Shown here: positions 1 to 11,076 of the stretch, piece by piece
Numbering within the stretch: the stretch's first letter is position 1
How the letters are laid out: the number at the start of each line of letters is the position of its first letter
NCBI GenBank assembly: GCA_963575745.1
Contig: CAUYUJ010017982.1
Span: forward strand, 201,913 to 265,912
Direction: 5' to 3'
Length of the DNA stretch: 64,000 nt
From: Prorocentrum cordatum
Taxonomy: Eukaryota; Sar; Dinophyceae; Prorocentrales; Prorocentraceae
Program-made: the position numbers and the translations under genes
The notes under the pieces: model-generated
Told to the model about the DNA's origin: nothing
Seen by the model: only the letters and a program-made list of their open reading frames with translations
Database searches by the model: none

Positions 1-940
1 CTGCCCCTCGCCTTCGCGCCGAACGCGTTCGTCGTAAAACCTCGCAGCAACTCCAAGGAAGGGGGTGGCTGTTCACGGATGGAACAAGGTGTTCAGTGTC
101 TGTCCCTCACCTTCGCGCCGAACGCGCTCGTGGTGAAACCTTGGGGCAAACCCAACGAGGGAGGGGCTGTTCAAGGATGGAAAGAGGTGTTCAAAGTCTG
201 TCCCTCGCCTTCGCGCCGAACGCGTTCGTCGTAAAACCTCGCAGCAACTCCAAGGAGGGGGGGGGGGGGCTGTTCAAGGATGGAAGGAGGTGCTCAAAGT
301 CTGTCCCTCGCCTTCGCGCCAAACGCGTTCGTCGTAAAACCTTGCAGCAACTCCAAGGAGGGCGGGGGGGGCTGTTCAAGGATGGAAAAAGGTGTCGTCG
401 TAAAACCTTGCAGCAATTCCAAGGAGGGGGGGAGGCTGTTCAAGGATGGAACAAAGTGTTCAAAATCTGTCCCTCGCCTTCGCGCCGAACGCGTTCGTCG
501 TAAAACCTTGCAGCAACTCCAAAGAGGGGGGGGGCTGTTCAAGGATGGAAAAATGTGTTCAAAGTCTGTCCCTCGCCTTCGCGCCGAACGCGCTCGTCGT
601 AAAACCTTGCAGCAACTCCAAGGAGGGGGGGGCTGTTCAAAGATGGAAAAAGGTGTTCAAAGTCTGCCCCTCGCCTTCGCGCCGAACGCGCTCGTCGTAA
701 AACCTTGCAGCAACTCCAAGGAGGGGGGGGGGCTGTTCAAAGATGGAAAAAGGTGTTCAAAGTCTGCCCCTCGCCTTCGCGCCGAACGCGCTCGTCGTAA
801 AACCTCGCAGCAACTCCAAGGAGGGGGGGGGCTGTTCAAGGATGGAAAAATGTGTTCAAAGTCTGTCCCTCGCCTTCGCGCCGAACGCGTTCGTCGTAAA
901 ACCTTGCAGCAACTCCAAGGAGGGGGGGGGGGGGGGGGGC
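1..940. repeat. ~100-bp satellite array (about 9-10 units)
   Basis: Head-to-tail units of roughly 97-104 bp, each starting near ctgttcaaggatgg (about 70, 167, 270, 372, 430, 534, 631, 731, 829) and containing ctcgccttcgcgccgaacgc, then gtcgtaaaac and a G-run of 7-18 bases that varies between units. The unit at 372-430 is short: the middle section is missing between two copies of gtcgtaaaac. Both strands stay open for over 100 codons in several frames because the unit is GC-rich and nearly stop-free, so the long ORFs here are not genes. Confidence 0.95.
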
Positions 941-1640
941 GGTTCCCTGCTCTCGCTATGGCGCCGCACACATTCGCCAGGCAGGTTTGCAACACAATCT
1001 GTGGTGGAAGGCGGGTCCTTTCCCAAAAATTGGGGGATTCGCGCTAACGCCGCGCGCATTCGTCGTACAAAGTTTGAACGGTTGCAGGGGATGTGGGCGG
1101 CCCCCGTTAAAAATATTGTTTTCGTTGGAAAGTGTTTCCCGTACGAACAACACATAATTTAATTGATGCAACAACTGCGCGGGTAAGGGCGGATCCTTTT
1201 CACAATTGCGCGTCCGCTTGAAACTTCTTGACATGTAACGCGCGCGAAATCGGTATCGTATAACTACACGGATGGAGGGCGGAACTTTCGCTTGGACTTC
1301 CAAACGGAACTTCCGCTTTGGACTTCCACGCCGTCACTAGCCAGGGGTGCGAGCTTGTGCAAGAGTTACACCTACGAGGCGCGTTTGTCCAAAAGGGGAT
1401 ATCGCTCGACAGCCCACTGAACTGTATGATCCCAACTTCACGCGTTCCTTATTACTCACTGGAAAGATAAAAGCAATTATCTCCTTTCCAGTACGGAACC
1501 CTCGACTGCATGGCAGGCCCGTAGGGTAACTCCTGAACACGGAAAGGAAGACTTGCACAATCAACCGACAGGAACACTCGAACTTTACCCAGGAATGTTG
1601 TGAAAGGATGCGCTGCATTTTTTCCCCAAGTAGGTTTGCC
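941..1640. other. Diverged continuation of the satellite, no gene seen
   Basis: Scattered pieces still resemble the array to the left, such as gcgctaacgccgcgcgcatt followed by cgtcgtacaaagtttgaacg near 1041-1080 and a similar block near 1150-1260. After about 1,330 the sequence looks unique. I find no coding stretch with protein character. Confidence 0.5.
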
Positions 1641-1689
1641 TAGAGGGTTTCTTATTTGATTCAGAATTGGTGTCTCGGGACCCAATTGT

Positions 1690-2235
1690 ACCAGTTCCGC
1701 GGACCTTCCTCGGGTTCCTTCGGTTCCTCGGTCTCTCCAGGTTCTTCGGGTTGCTCGGGTTCCCTGGATTCCTCGGGTTCCTCGGGTTCGTGGGGTTCCC
1801 TGGGTTCCTTGGGTTCTTCGGTTCCTCAGGTTCCCTGGGTTCCTCGGGTTCCTTGGCAATGCCAAGGAATGCCATGCAATGCCAAAGAATGCCAGGCAAT
1901 GCAAAGCAATGCCAAGCAACCCCAACCCATGCAAAACGTCGCTCGCAGGTTCATCCGTTTCCTTTGGTTCCTCGGGTTCTCCGGGTTCAAGGTTCCTCGG
2001 GTTCCCCGGATTCCTCGGGTTCCTTCGGGCCCTCGGTTCCCTCAGGTTCCTCGGCTTCCTCGGGTTCATCGCCAATTCCGAGCCATGCCAAGTTACGCAA
2101 AGCAATTCCAAGCAATGCCAAGCAACGCCAAGCAATGCCAAACAATGCCAAGCATTGCCAAACCATGCCAAACAATGCCAAGCGATGCCAAGCGATGCCG
2201 AGCAATGCCGAGCAATGCCAAGCAATGCGAATACA
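1690..2235. repeat. Two intermingled minisatellites
   Basis: One is built on cctcgggttc-type 9-12-bp units (about 1,690-1,860 and 1,960-2,080). The other is built on the 10-bp unit atgccaagca (about 1,856-1,930 and 2,085-2,230). The minus-strand translation of the second gives a repeating LGIAWHC-type peptide, which is a by-product of the repeat. Confidence 0.9.
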
Positions 2236-2239
2236 CAGA

Positions 2240-3450
2240 GCGCTGCAAAACCCCTGACTAGACTGCAGAGCCAGAAGCAAAGGAGAGCGCGGCCACGCGG
2301 CCGCCCACCCCGCTCTACTCGGCGCCCCGGGCCGCGCGGCAGCAGCGTGCGCGGGGTGGGGGGGGGGAAGGGGGGGGGGAGCGGGGGCAGGGCGAAGAGA
2401 AAAGGCAGAAGGGGAGGGGCAGGACGGGAAAAGGCAGGTCGGGAGGGGAGGGTGGGAGCGGGGGGGGGGGCAGGGCCGACTCGGCGCCAGAACTTTCCCC
2501 GGCCCCGGGCGTGCGGGATGCTGCGGGCGGGCGGTCGCGGCGGCGGGCTGCCTCCGGGCGGCGGCGGCGGCGAGCGGCCCCCCCCTCGGGAGCTGGGGGC
2601 GCAGGCGGGCAGGGCGCCCCATCCGGAGGGAACTCATCGACGTGTCCCCTCGCCACGGGGGCTGCACCAAGAAAACCCCCCGCCAGCGGCGGCTCCCCTT
2701 CCAGAGGGGATTCATCGACGGAAAACCGCCTGCAGGACGGGCGCGAGCCCGTCTGGGGGGGGGGGAGCGACGAGGACTCGGAGGCCGAAGGGGGAGTTCA
2801 CGGCGGACTTCAAGGACTGGAAGAAGAGGTGCACGGTGCACGTGCACCTCGCAACGGCTCTGGCTCCGCAGGCAAAGCGTCAGGGGCTGCTGGAATCGCG
2901 GCGCGCGCACCTGGTTCCAGGTGTGCGCGGCCAGGGGATGCCATGCGCACCGCGCGAACACATGGTTCCGCGAGCGCGGCTGCTGCGACGGGAGCGGGCG
3001 AAGGTGGAGGGGCGGCGAGAGCGAGGCTGCCAGAGCGAGGCAACCGAGGGCCCGACTGAATCAGCGCCTCGGCTAAGAGGGGGAGGCGGGGGAGGGGAGT
3101 GATGACGAATGGCAAGGAACTCCAGGTGCGGTAGCGTCGCCGGCGCCTGGCGACCGCCAGGCACTGGCAGCGGAGGTGCGGGGCTCGGCGGAGGACCGCC
3201 CCTCCCGCCCTGCTCTGCCCCGCGCGCCCGAGAAGGGGGGGCCCCCATCCTGAGGGGGCGCACGCGAACGAGTAGACGCAAGAAGGGCCCCCATTCGCGA
3301 AGGGGCGCTCACTTCGCTCCCTGGGGGCGCAGCAGCAGGAGGAGCACCGCCCGCAACAGCAAGCGCAGGAGGACCACGACCCCCAACATGAGGGACAAGG
3401 CCACCGCCGGGTCCGCCACCCCCAGCAACAGTAGCAGCAGTTGCAGCAAC
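2240..3450. other. GC-rich stretch without an assignable gene
   Basis: Very GC-rich with G-runs, so several frames are open on both strands. One plus-strand frame at about 2,880-3,000 gives a Cys-rich stretch with two TWF motifs (ARTWFQVC and ANTWFRE, each followed by Cys pairs), a hint of a degraded zinc-binding segment. I cannot identify it and do not call a gene. Confidence 0.35.
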
Positions 3451-3457
3451 TGCCGCA

Positions 3458-3916
3458 ATGCCGCCCTCGGCAGGCGCGCCACCCGCGGTGACACTCGCAA
3501 CAGCAGCAGTGCCGCCCGCAGCCGCTACAGCAGCAGCTGAACCAGCACCGCCCGCAGCAGCAGAGGAAACGATGCTCGTCGACGACTCCGAACACGAGGG
3601 CGAGGGGGGCCGCCCAGAGGGGGGCGATGGAGAGGAGGAGGAGGAGGAGGAGGAGGAGGAGGAGGAGGTGAACGAGGAAGAGGAATATCCGGAGGAAGAC
3701 GAGCTCGACAATCTGAGTCTGGAGGCGGAGCGCGCAAATCAGCGTAGGAAGCTCTGGCGGGCCGTGGATCGCACGCAGCAGGCAGAGAAAGAGTTAGAAC
3801 AGTGCAAGGAGCACCTTCGTCAGGAAAAGGAGCGCAGGGCAGGGCAGAGCAAGAGCCGATATTATCATCCCTCTCTTCTGTTGACGCCCTGTCACCTCCT
3901 CCTTCTAATCCTATGA
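3458..3916 (+). CDS. Possible acidic/coiled-coil protein fragment
   Basis: A 152-codon frame. It begins with an Ala/Pro-rich segment (about residues 1-38), then an acidic stretch containing a run of Glu encoded by (gga)n at 3,635-3,668 (about residues 40-85), then a charged segment (LDNLSLEAERANQRRKLW onward, about 86-133) that could form a coiled coil. It ends in a Leu-rich tail that runs into CT-rich repeat. I do not recognise a family. The charged middle has more protein character than the surrounding low-complexity ORFs, but the start is arbitrary and the 3' end lies in repeat, so this may be a gene fragment or chance. Confidence 0.25.
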   Translation: MPPSAGAPPAVTLATAAVPPAAATAAAEPAPPAAAEETMLVDDSEHEGEGGRPEGGDGEEEEEEEEEEEEVNEEEEYPEEDELDNLSLEAERANQRRKLWRAVDRTQQAEKELEQCKEHLRQEKERRAGQSKSRYYHPSLLLTPCHLLLLIL

Positions 3917-4079
3917 GTTATATTTCTGCTTCGTCCCCTTCATCTTCTCTCCTTCCGCGTCGCCTGGTGCCAGCCCCTTAGACGTGCAAAGAAAATCCAT
4001 GTGTGGGACAGCATGCCCTTTCAAATCCCGCCAGCCCTTTGGGCGACAGTTGGTCTAAGGGTGATCTCTTTTTTTCTTC

Positions 4080-4425
4080 CACCACTCCTCTTCCTCGTCC
4101 TCGTCATTTCCCTCCTCCTCCTCCTCCTCCTCCTCTTCCTCCTCTCCCCTCCCTCCTCCTCCTCCCTCCCTCCTCCTCCTCCCTCCTCCTCCTCCTCCTC
4201 CCCCCCCCTCCAACTCCTCATCCTCCTCTCCTTCTCCTCCTCCTTTTCTCCTCCTCCTCCTCCCCTCCTCTTCCTCCTCCTCATCCTCCCCTCGTTCTCA
4301 TCCTCCCCCCCTTCCTCTTCCTCATCCTCCGCATCCTCTGCTTCCTCCCTCTCCTCCTCCTCCTCCTCCTCCTCCTCCTCCTCCTCCTCCTCCTCCTCCT
4401 CCTCCTCTTCGCCCCCCCCCACCCC
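4080..4425. repeat. CT-rich microsatellite, (cct)n
   Basis: Almost pure pyrimidine on the plus strand, dominated by cct/ctc triplets, purest at about 4,350-4,410. The poly-Glu (minus) and poly-Ser/Leu/Pro (plus) ORFs here are artefacts of the repeat. Confidence 0.95.
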
Positions 4426-4540
4426 CACGCGGGCCCAGAGATGGCCCCAACACGCCGTCCAGGCCGCCCTCCCTCGCTGTTTGACTATGCGGGTCTCTTC
4501 ATCTCTCCCCCCCGTCAGCTATCATGGGCATCGTTTCTGG

Positions 4541-4925
4541 ATGGGCTGGTGGGGATAATTTTTTCCGTCGCAGCCGCAAGCGAAGGCGCATGCAGCGTCA
4601 GAGGTCAACCGGGGCTACAGGCGAAGCCTGATTGCCCAGCGGACGCTCACGGCTGCCGAGCTGCCGCCGAAGGAAGCTGGGGGGGCGCCCGGGGCTGCAG
4701 GCAGACTGCGGAGGCTGCCAGGAACGCCAGGCGGCCAGCGTGCGGGGAGCCCAGGGGCGGGGCCACCGGGAAGGGGATGAATGGAACCTTGCCACACCAG
4801 GCGCCAGAGGTCGACGCGCCACAGGCGTGGCGAAGCCCGGGGCGGCATAAACAGTCCAACGTGCCAGGCTGCAGGCCAACGGGGACGAACACACATGGCA
4901 GACCAAGAAGGCTGAACCACTCCTG
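4541..4925 (-). repeat. Dispersed repeat family, copy A
   Basis: Shares landmarks with copies at 5,125-5,690 and 19,687-20,180. One end carries gggctggtggggata followed about 25 bases later by agcgaaggcgca, and the other end carries aaggctgaaccactcc. Between them lie related GC-rich blocks (cgccagaggtcgacgcgcca here, cgccaggggtcagggccacc in copy B). Orientation is a guess. No protein or tRNA-like A/B box was recognised. It could be a SINE, a non-autonomous element, or a fragment of an unknown gene family. Confidence 0.65.
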
Positions 4926-5124
4926 AGCAAACATGCAGGGCAACGTCCCACCAAGCCGGCGGCATCGGCAGACACGGCCAGGCTATGGCGGTGTCCGGAA
5001 ACAAGAGGCCAGGGAAGTGCAAACACTCCAGCCAGAGCTGGTCAACGCGCACGTCACCTGAACGCCAGGGTGCCTCACCAGGCTCCACGGGGCCAGAATG
5101 AATACCACCAAGCGCAAGGGGCAG

Positions 5125-5690
5125 ATGAGCTGGTGGGGATACTCTTTTTGTCGCGGCCGCCAGCGAAAGCGCATGGGGCGTCCGAAAGGTCGAGCGGGCT
5201 ACGCGCGAGCCTAATTATACAGCGACCGAACGCGGGATCAGAACCTACCGCCGGGGGGCCAGCTGGCTGAAGCTGAGCTGGCTGAGCTGGCTGCAAACGG
5301 CCAGGGCTGCATGCTGCACACGTGCGAGACCCAGACGGAACATCAGGGTGAATTGAAACCTGCACGCCAGGAGACGTCGTGGCCTGGGCTGTAGGAGACC
5401 GACCGAGCGTCCGACCAGCGAGGTTGCACCGCCTGAGGTCACAAACCCAAGTCGACAGAGCGCAGACAGGAGAACAGAGTCGGAGGGGTGCAAGCACTCT
5501 CGGACCCGTTGTGGGTACCATGGGAGCAGATCACCAGGTACGCTACAGGACCTTGTCGCCACCGGGCGCCAGGGGTCAGGGCCACCGCCGTGGCGAGGTG
5601 CGGGGCCACGAAAAGTCCAGCGACAGTGGGCCAGTGGGGGGTGGCGCAGATCACTACAAGAAGGCTGAACCACTCCTGAGTGAGCCAGCG
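5125..5690 (-). repeat. Dispersed repeat family, copy B
   Basis: Begins at gatgagctggtggggatac with agcgaaagcgca shortly after, and ends with agaaggctgaaccactcctg at about 5,660. It is some 180 bp longer than copy A and lies 200 bp from it in the same orientation, so the two may descend from a local tandem duplication. Confidence 0.65.
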
Positions 5691-5699
5691 GACATAACC

Positions 5700-6440
5700 C
5701 AAGGGCCAGCTTCAGACACGGCCGACTGGGGCAAAGACTGAAGACCAGATGCCCGGAGAATGCTGACGCATACGTAGGAACTGGCCTGGGGGCGTGTAGA
5801 GGGAACCGCGATTTGCGCGGGATGGGGGGGCCGGGGCAGGTGGGAACTGACATCACCTCACCGGCGAGGGGAACGAAGCGCTCTCCAGGTCTATCCCGCG
5901 CGAGCAGAGGGGTGGGCATCCAGCAGCTTCGACTGAGCGAGCCGGCAGCCTCTCCTTCTGCCCCCGGGAGCACGGAGCCTGCGACCGGGCGGTGGGCGGG
6001 GATGCCGTCGCAATCGCATGCCGTCTGCTGCGCTTTACCACGTCCGCGCGATGGCCAGGGCTGCGCGTCGCTGGGGAGCGCACTACGCGTAAACTAAGTA
6101 AAATCGGCTGGGGAGCGCAGGGAGGAGGAGGAGGAGGAGGAGGAGGAGGAGGAGGAGGAGGAGGAGGAGGAGGAGGGATAGGAGGCACGCCCCACCGCTG
6201 CCGTGGCGCGAGCGGGGGCCTGCTCGCGCCCATGTGCGCTGCAGTGCGGGCCGACTGTGTATAGCCTTCTGCCCGGCAAGCTTGCCGGGGCTGCGCGCGC
6301 CGCGCCAGCGCGAGGCCAGGCGCGGCGGAAGACCGCCGCAGGAGAGCGCGAAGGGAAGGGGGGGGGCGAGGGGCCAGGGTTCGGCGGATGGCCGTCGGCG
6401 TCCAAGTTACCGCTGCTGTCACCGGCCCCCAACGGGGGGG
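5700..6440. other. No gene seen; contains (gga)n at 6,120-6,177
   Basis: Unique-looking GC-rich DNA apart from a pure run of about 19 gga triplets. No frame has recognisable protein character. Confidence 0.6.
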
Positions 6441-6442
6441 GC

Positions 6443-6802
6443 GCATAGCCTTGGCGACGAGGAGGGCGCAGTGCCCCTCCGCGGAGTTGTGGCGTCGCTA
6501 AGTCCTATACCAGGGCTGCTGTTGGCAGGTCCACTCACCGAACGGCACCTGTAGTTAACTGGGCCAACTGGAAGGTGCAAGCGTGGCCGGGGCGGGGCGC
6601 TGCGTGGTTAGAGCCAGGGCGGTCGGACCGCTTGTAAACGCCAGGTATCTACGGCTGATGGCCGCCTGGTCCTTTCCCAGTAGAGAGAGAGAGAGAGAGA
6701 GAAACAAAAAAGAGTGCCAGGGGACGGCTGATGGCCGCATGAGCAATGCACGTCGGAGACTGCAGGTGCATGCGGCTGATGGCCGTCTCGTCCTTTCATG
6801 GC

Positions 6803-6838
<36 letters not shown>

Positions 6839-7330
6839 CATATAGAGAGAGTGGCAGAGAGAGAGAGATACAGAGAGAGAGAGAGAGGGAGAGCCAGGGG
6901 ACGGCTGATGGCCGCATGAGCAGCGCATGTCGGGGACTGAGAGCGTCCTTGGGCCAGGTGGCCGAGGGGGCCCGTTGCCGTTCACAAATGTCTGTGCTGC
7001 TGAGAGAACGGGGGAGCGCCCAGGGGCACCAATCTCTGCTGTCCCAACGGTGCCGAGAACACTGTCCGTGGCGACGAGCACGTCTGCTGGCCGCGCTGCT
7101 CTGGCGGTGGGGGCGACGAGGAGCCCGTAGTACCCCTCCGTGGAGTTGTGGCGCTGCTAGGTCCTGGGCCGGGGCAGCTGTTGGCAGGTCCAGTCTCCGA
7201 GCGGCACCTGTAGTCAGCTGGATCAACTGGGCGGTGTAGACGTAGCCGGGACGGGGCACTGCGCGGATGTAGCCAGGGCGGTCGGACCGCTTGTAAACGC
7301 CGGGAACATGCGGCTGATGGCCGTCTCATC
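6443..7330 (+). repeat. Direct repeat pair of ~215 bp (6,443-6,665 and 7,109-7,322)
   Basis: Both copies contain, in order, the blocks cccctccg-ggagttgtggcg, tgttggcaggtcca, cggcacctgtag and gccagggcggtcggaccgct, and end at the motif cggctgatggccg. They start about 666 bp apart. The interval holds ag-rich microsatellites at about 6,680-6,895; further ag runs lie at 7,335-7,390 and 7,480-7,505. Confidence 0.85.
6900..7105 (+). repeat. Segmental duplicate, left copy (partner 10,000-10,205)
   Basis: About 205 bp including gcgtccttgggccaggtggc and atctctgctgtcccaacggt. It is repeated with scattered substitutions at 10,000-10,205 in the same orientation. The two copies bracket the 90-bp satellite array, so the array lies inside a duplicated frame. 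Confidence 0.85.
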
Positions 7331-7579
7331 CTTTCCCAGGAGAGAGAAACAAAGAGAGAGAGAGAGAGAGAATGAGAGAGAGAGAGAGAGCCAGGGGACG
7401 GCTGATGGCCGCATGAGCAATGCACTTCGGAAACTACAGGTACCTACGGCTGGTGGCCGTCTCATCCTATTCCAATAGAGAAAGAGAAAGAGAGAGAGAG
7501 AGAGAAACAAAAACAAATATCATGGCGATGGACCCAACCATATGCAGTTACGAGAAACGCAAAGCAGGTTGAACGAATG

Positions 7580-9870
7580 AGAGGGAACTCCCTAAGGGGC
7601 CACGAAACGTGTGAGGGGTGTGCCGAAATGGGCGCGGTGCCGCCATGCGAACGCAGCCACTGGGGCCCTCGGTGGAGCTCCCTATGGGGCCACGAAACGT
7701 GTGAGGGGTGTGCCGAAATTGGTGCGGTGCCGCCATGCGAACGCAGCGACTGGTGCCTTCGGTGGAGCTCCCTATGGGGCCACGAAGCGTGTGAGGGGTG
7801 TGCCGAAATGGGCGCGGTGCCGCCATGCGAACGCAGCCATTGGAGCCTTCGGTGGAACTCCCTATGGGGCCACGAAACGTGTGAGGGGTGTGCCGAAATG
7901 GGCGCGGTGCCGCCATGCGAACGCAGCCATTGGAGCACTCGGTGGAGCTCCCTATGAGGCCACGAAGCGTGTGAGGGGTGTGCCGAAATAGGTGCGGTGC
8001 CGCAATGCGAACGCAGCCACTGGGGCCCTCGGTGGAGCTCCCTATGGGGCCACGAACCGGGTGAGGGGTGTGCCGAAATGGGCGCGGTGCCGCCATGCGA
8101 ACGCAGCCACTGGAGCCCTCGGTGGGGCTCCCTATGGGGCCACGAAGCGTGTGAGGGGTGTGCCGAAATGGGTGCGGTGCCGCCATGCGAACGCAGCCAC
8201 GGGGGCCCTCGGTGGAGCTCCCTATGGGGCCACGAAACGTGTGAGGGGTGTGCCGAAATGGGTGCGGTGCCGCCATGCGAACGCAGCCACTCGGTGGAGC
8301 TCCCTATGGGGCCACGAAACGTGAGGGGTGTGCCGAAATGGGCGCGGTGCCGCATGCGAACGCAGCCACTGGGGCCTTCGGTGGAGCTCCCTATGGGGCC
8401 ACGAAACGTGTGAGGGGTGTGCCGAAATGGGTGCGGTGCCGCCATGCGAACGCAGCCACTGGGGCCCTCGGTGGAGCTCCCTATGGGGCCACGAAACGTG
8501 TGAGGGGTGTGCCGAAATGGGTGCGGTGCCGCCATGCGAACGCAGCCACTGGGGCCTTCGGTGGAGCTCCCTATGGGGGACGGAACGTGTGAGGGGTGTG
8601 CCGAAATGGGCGCGGTGCCGCCATGCGAACGCAGCCATTGGAGCCTTCGGTGGAACTCCCTATGGGGCCACGAAACGTGTGAGGGGTGTGCCGAAATGGG
8701 CGCGGTGCCGCCATGCGAACGCAGCCATTGGAGCACTCGGTGGAGCTCCCTATGAGGCCACGAAGCGTGTGAGGGGTGTGCCGAAATAGGTGCGGTGCCG
8801 CAATGCGAACGCAGCCACTGGGGCCCTCGGTGGAGCTCCCTATGGGGCCACGAACCGGGTGAGGGGTGTGCCGAAATGGGCGCGGTGCCGCCATGGGACG
8901 CAACCACTGGAGCCCTCGGTGGGGCTCCCTATGGGGCCACGAAGCGTGTGAGGGGTGTGCCGAAATGGGCGCGGTGCCGCCATGCGAACGCAGCCACTGG
9001 GGCCTTCGGTAGAGCTTCCTATGGGGCCACGAAACGTGTGAGGGGTGTGCCGAAATGGGCGCGGTGCCGCCATGCGAACGCAGCCACTGGGGCCCTCGGT
9101 GGAGCTCCCTCAGGGGCCACGAAACGTGTGAGGGGTGTGCCGAAATGGGCGCGGTGCCGCCATGCAAACGCAGCCGTTGGGGCCTTCGGTAGAGCTTCCT
9201 ATGGGGCCAAGAAGCGTGTGAGGGGTGTGCCGAAATGGGTGCGGTGCCGCCATGCGAACGCAGCCACTGGGCCCTCGGTGGTGCTCCCTATGGGGCCACG
9301 AAGCGAATGAAAGGTGTGCCGAAATGGGTGCGGTGCCGCCATGCGAACGCAGAACGCTGGGGCCCTCGGTGGAGCTCCCTATGGGGCCACGAAACGTGTG
9401 AGGGGTGTGCCGGTGCGGTGCCGCCATGCGAACGCAGCGACTGGTGCCTTCGGTGGAGCTCCCTATGGGGCCACGAAACGTGTGAGGGGTGTGCCGAAAT
9501 GGGCGCGGTGCCGCCATGCGAACGCAACCACTGGAGCCCTCGGTGGGGCTCCCTATGGGGCCACGAAACGTGTGAAGGGGTGTGCCGACATGGGCGCGGT
9601 GCCGCCATGCGAACGCAGCCGTTGGGGCCCTCGGTGGAGCTCCCCATGGGGCCGCGAAGCGTGTGAGGGGTGTGCCGAAATGGGCGCGGTGCCGCCATGC
9701 GAACGCAGCCACTGGGGCCTTCGGTGGAGCTCCCTATGGGGCCACGAAACGTGTGAGGGGTGTGCCGAAATGGGCGTGGTGCCGCCATGCGAACGCAGCC
9801 GCTGGAGCCCTCGGTGGAGCTCCTTATGGGGCCACGAAGCGCGTGAGGGGCGTGCCGAAGTGGGCGTGGC
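7580..9870 (+). repeat. 90-bp satellite array (~25 units) with higher-order repeat
   Basis: Units recur every 90 bp (for example at 7,681, 7,771, 7,861, 7,951, 8,041) with consensus blocks ctccctatggggccacgaa, gtgaggggtgtgccgaaat and gcggtgccgccatgcgaacg. A diagnostic series of variants (cattggagcactcggtgg, ccgcaatgcg, cacgaaccgggtg) at about 7,830-8,060 recurs about 799 bp later at 8,630-8,860, showing duplication of a nine-unit block. Because 90 is divisible by three, several frames on both strands stay open with a 30-residue period. None is preferred, so I do not call a protein. Confidence 0.95.
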
Positions 9871-9999
9871 TGACGCGGAGGGGGAGGAGGGGGGAGGGGG
9901 AGGAGGAGTGAGTGAGGGACGCGGGGCGCTGTCTCTTCAAAACGAAGATCCAACGCCACAGGATGGTTGGGAAAAAAATATAGAAAGAGAGAGAGGGGG

Positions 10000-10205
10000 G
10001 CGGCTGATGGCCGCATGAGCAGTGCATGTCAGAGACTGCGGGCGTCCTTGGGCCAGGTGGCCGAGGAGGCCCGTTGCCGACCACGAGTGCCTATGCTGCT
10101 GAAAGAAATAGGGAGCCCTCTGTGGCGCCAATCTCTGCTGTCCCAACGGTGCCGAGAACACTGTCCGCGGCGACGAGCACGTCTGTCGGCCACGCTGCTC
10201 TGAGA
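10000..10205 (+). repeat. Segmental duplicate, right copy (partner 6,900-7,105)
   Basis: Matches the left copy across about 205 bp, including gccgcatgagcag, cttgggccaggtggccgag and gtgccgagaacactgtccg. The DNA from 10,205 to 10,560 beyond it contains a G-run at about 10,412 and shows no gene. Confidence 0.85.
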
Positions 10206-10574
10206 GTGCGCGCCGGCACGAGCATTGACCCGTGCGCTGTCGGCAGTCCCCGGGCGGTGGGGAGGCGAAGCCGCCTGGTGAGACAAGTCAGGCGTTAGGG
10301 GGCGGTCACGCCCTGCGAGCCTGAAAGTGGCCGCGGGTGTCAGCGCGGCGGGCGCGCACCTTTGCACCCGCATCTAACCAGCCGAGGCTGTCTAGCTATG
10401 CTGCGCCGTAGGGGGGGGGGGGGCGGCCGCCCGCCCCAGCGATTGGCTGCCCACCCCGGTATTACGGCCAGCAGGCCGGGGCGCAGCGGGGTGAGACGGG
10501 CCCTGGAGCGGGCCGTCACTCGCGGTGCCAAGAGGGGCTCGGTGGGCCGCGAGGCAGGAAGCGAGCTAGGAAGA

Positions 10575-10745
10575 TAGGCACGGCTGATGGCCGTTGTCGG
10601 GGATGTCCATGCCAGGGGCGGCTGATGGCCGTTCTGTCAGGAACGTAGAGCCAGGGGCGGCTGATGGCCGTATTGTCGATGTAACTGCCAGGGACGGCTG
10701 ATGGCCGTTTTGTCAATGTCATAGGAGCCCGGGGCGGCTGGCCGA
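10575..10745. repeat. Short tandem repeat of cggctgatggccg
   Basis: About five copies of a ~38-bp unit with the semi-palindromic core cggctgatggccg and the linker gccaggg. The same core occurs singly near 6,650, 6,725, 6,775, 6,903, 7,313, 7,399, 7,448 and 10,002. Confidence 0.85.
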
Positions 10746-11076
10746 CTTAGGGATTGGAAGTAGGAGGAGGAGCCAAGTAAGGATGGGGCGCGCTGCTCAC
10801 GAACACTGCGAAGATGCCAAGGTGGAATGGGCAATCCGGGGACCCCACCAGGGAGACTCGCGTAGCGGCCAGCGGCGTCGACTTACGACCACCAACGGCC
10901 CCGCTTCTCGGGGCCGTGGTGCTCCTCCCGCTGGGGAGACCGCTTGCCCCCACCTTTCCACTCGGAATCACCCCGCTTGGGCCAGACTTCGCGCCAGGTG
11001 GACCACTCTTGCAAGCCACGCCACTCGCCAGCGTCGGCTGCTGGGCTGTCAGTTGCCCAGGGGGCCTGGGCGTCCT

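Noticed and set aside
1452-2225. Minus-strand LGIAWHC repeat protein
   Set aside because: 10-bp minisatellite atgccaagca read in frame; period and composition explain it fully.
7462-8907. 481-codon minus-strand frame with a 30-residue repeat
   Set aside because: The 90-bp satellite keeps at least four frames open on both strands; no frame is favoured and there is no flanking protein sequence.
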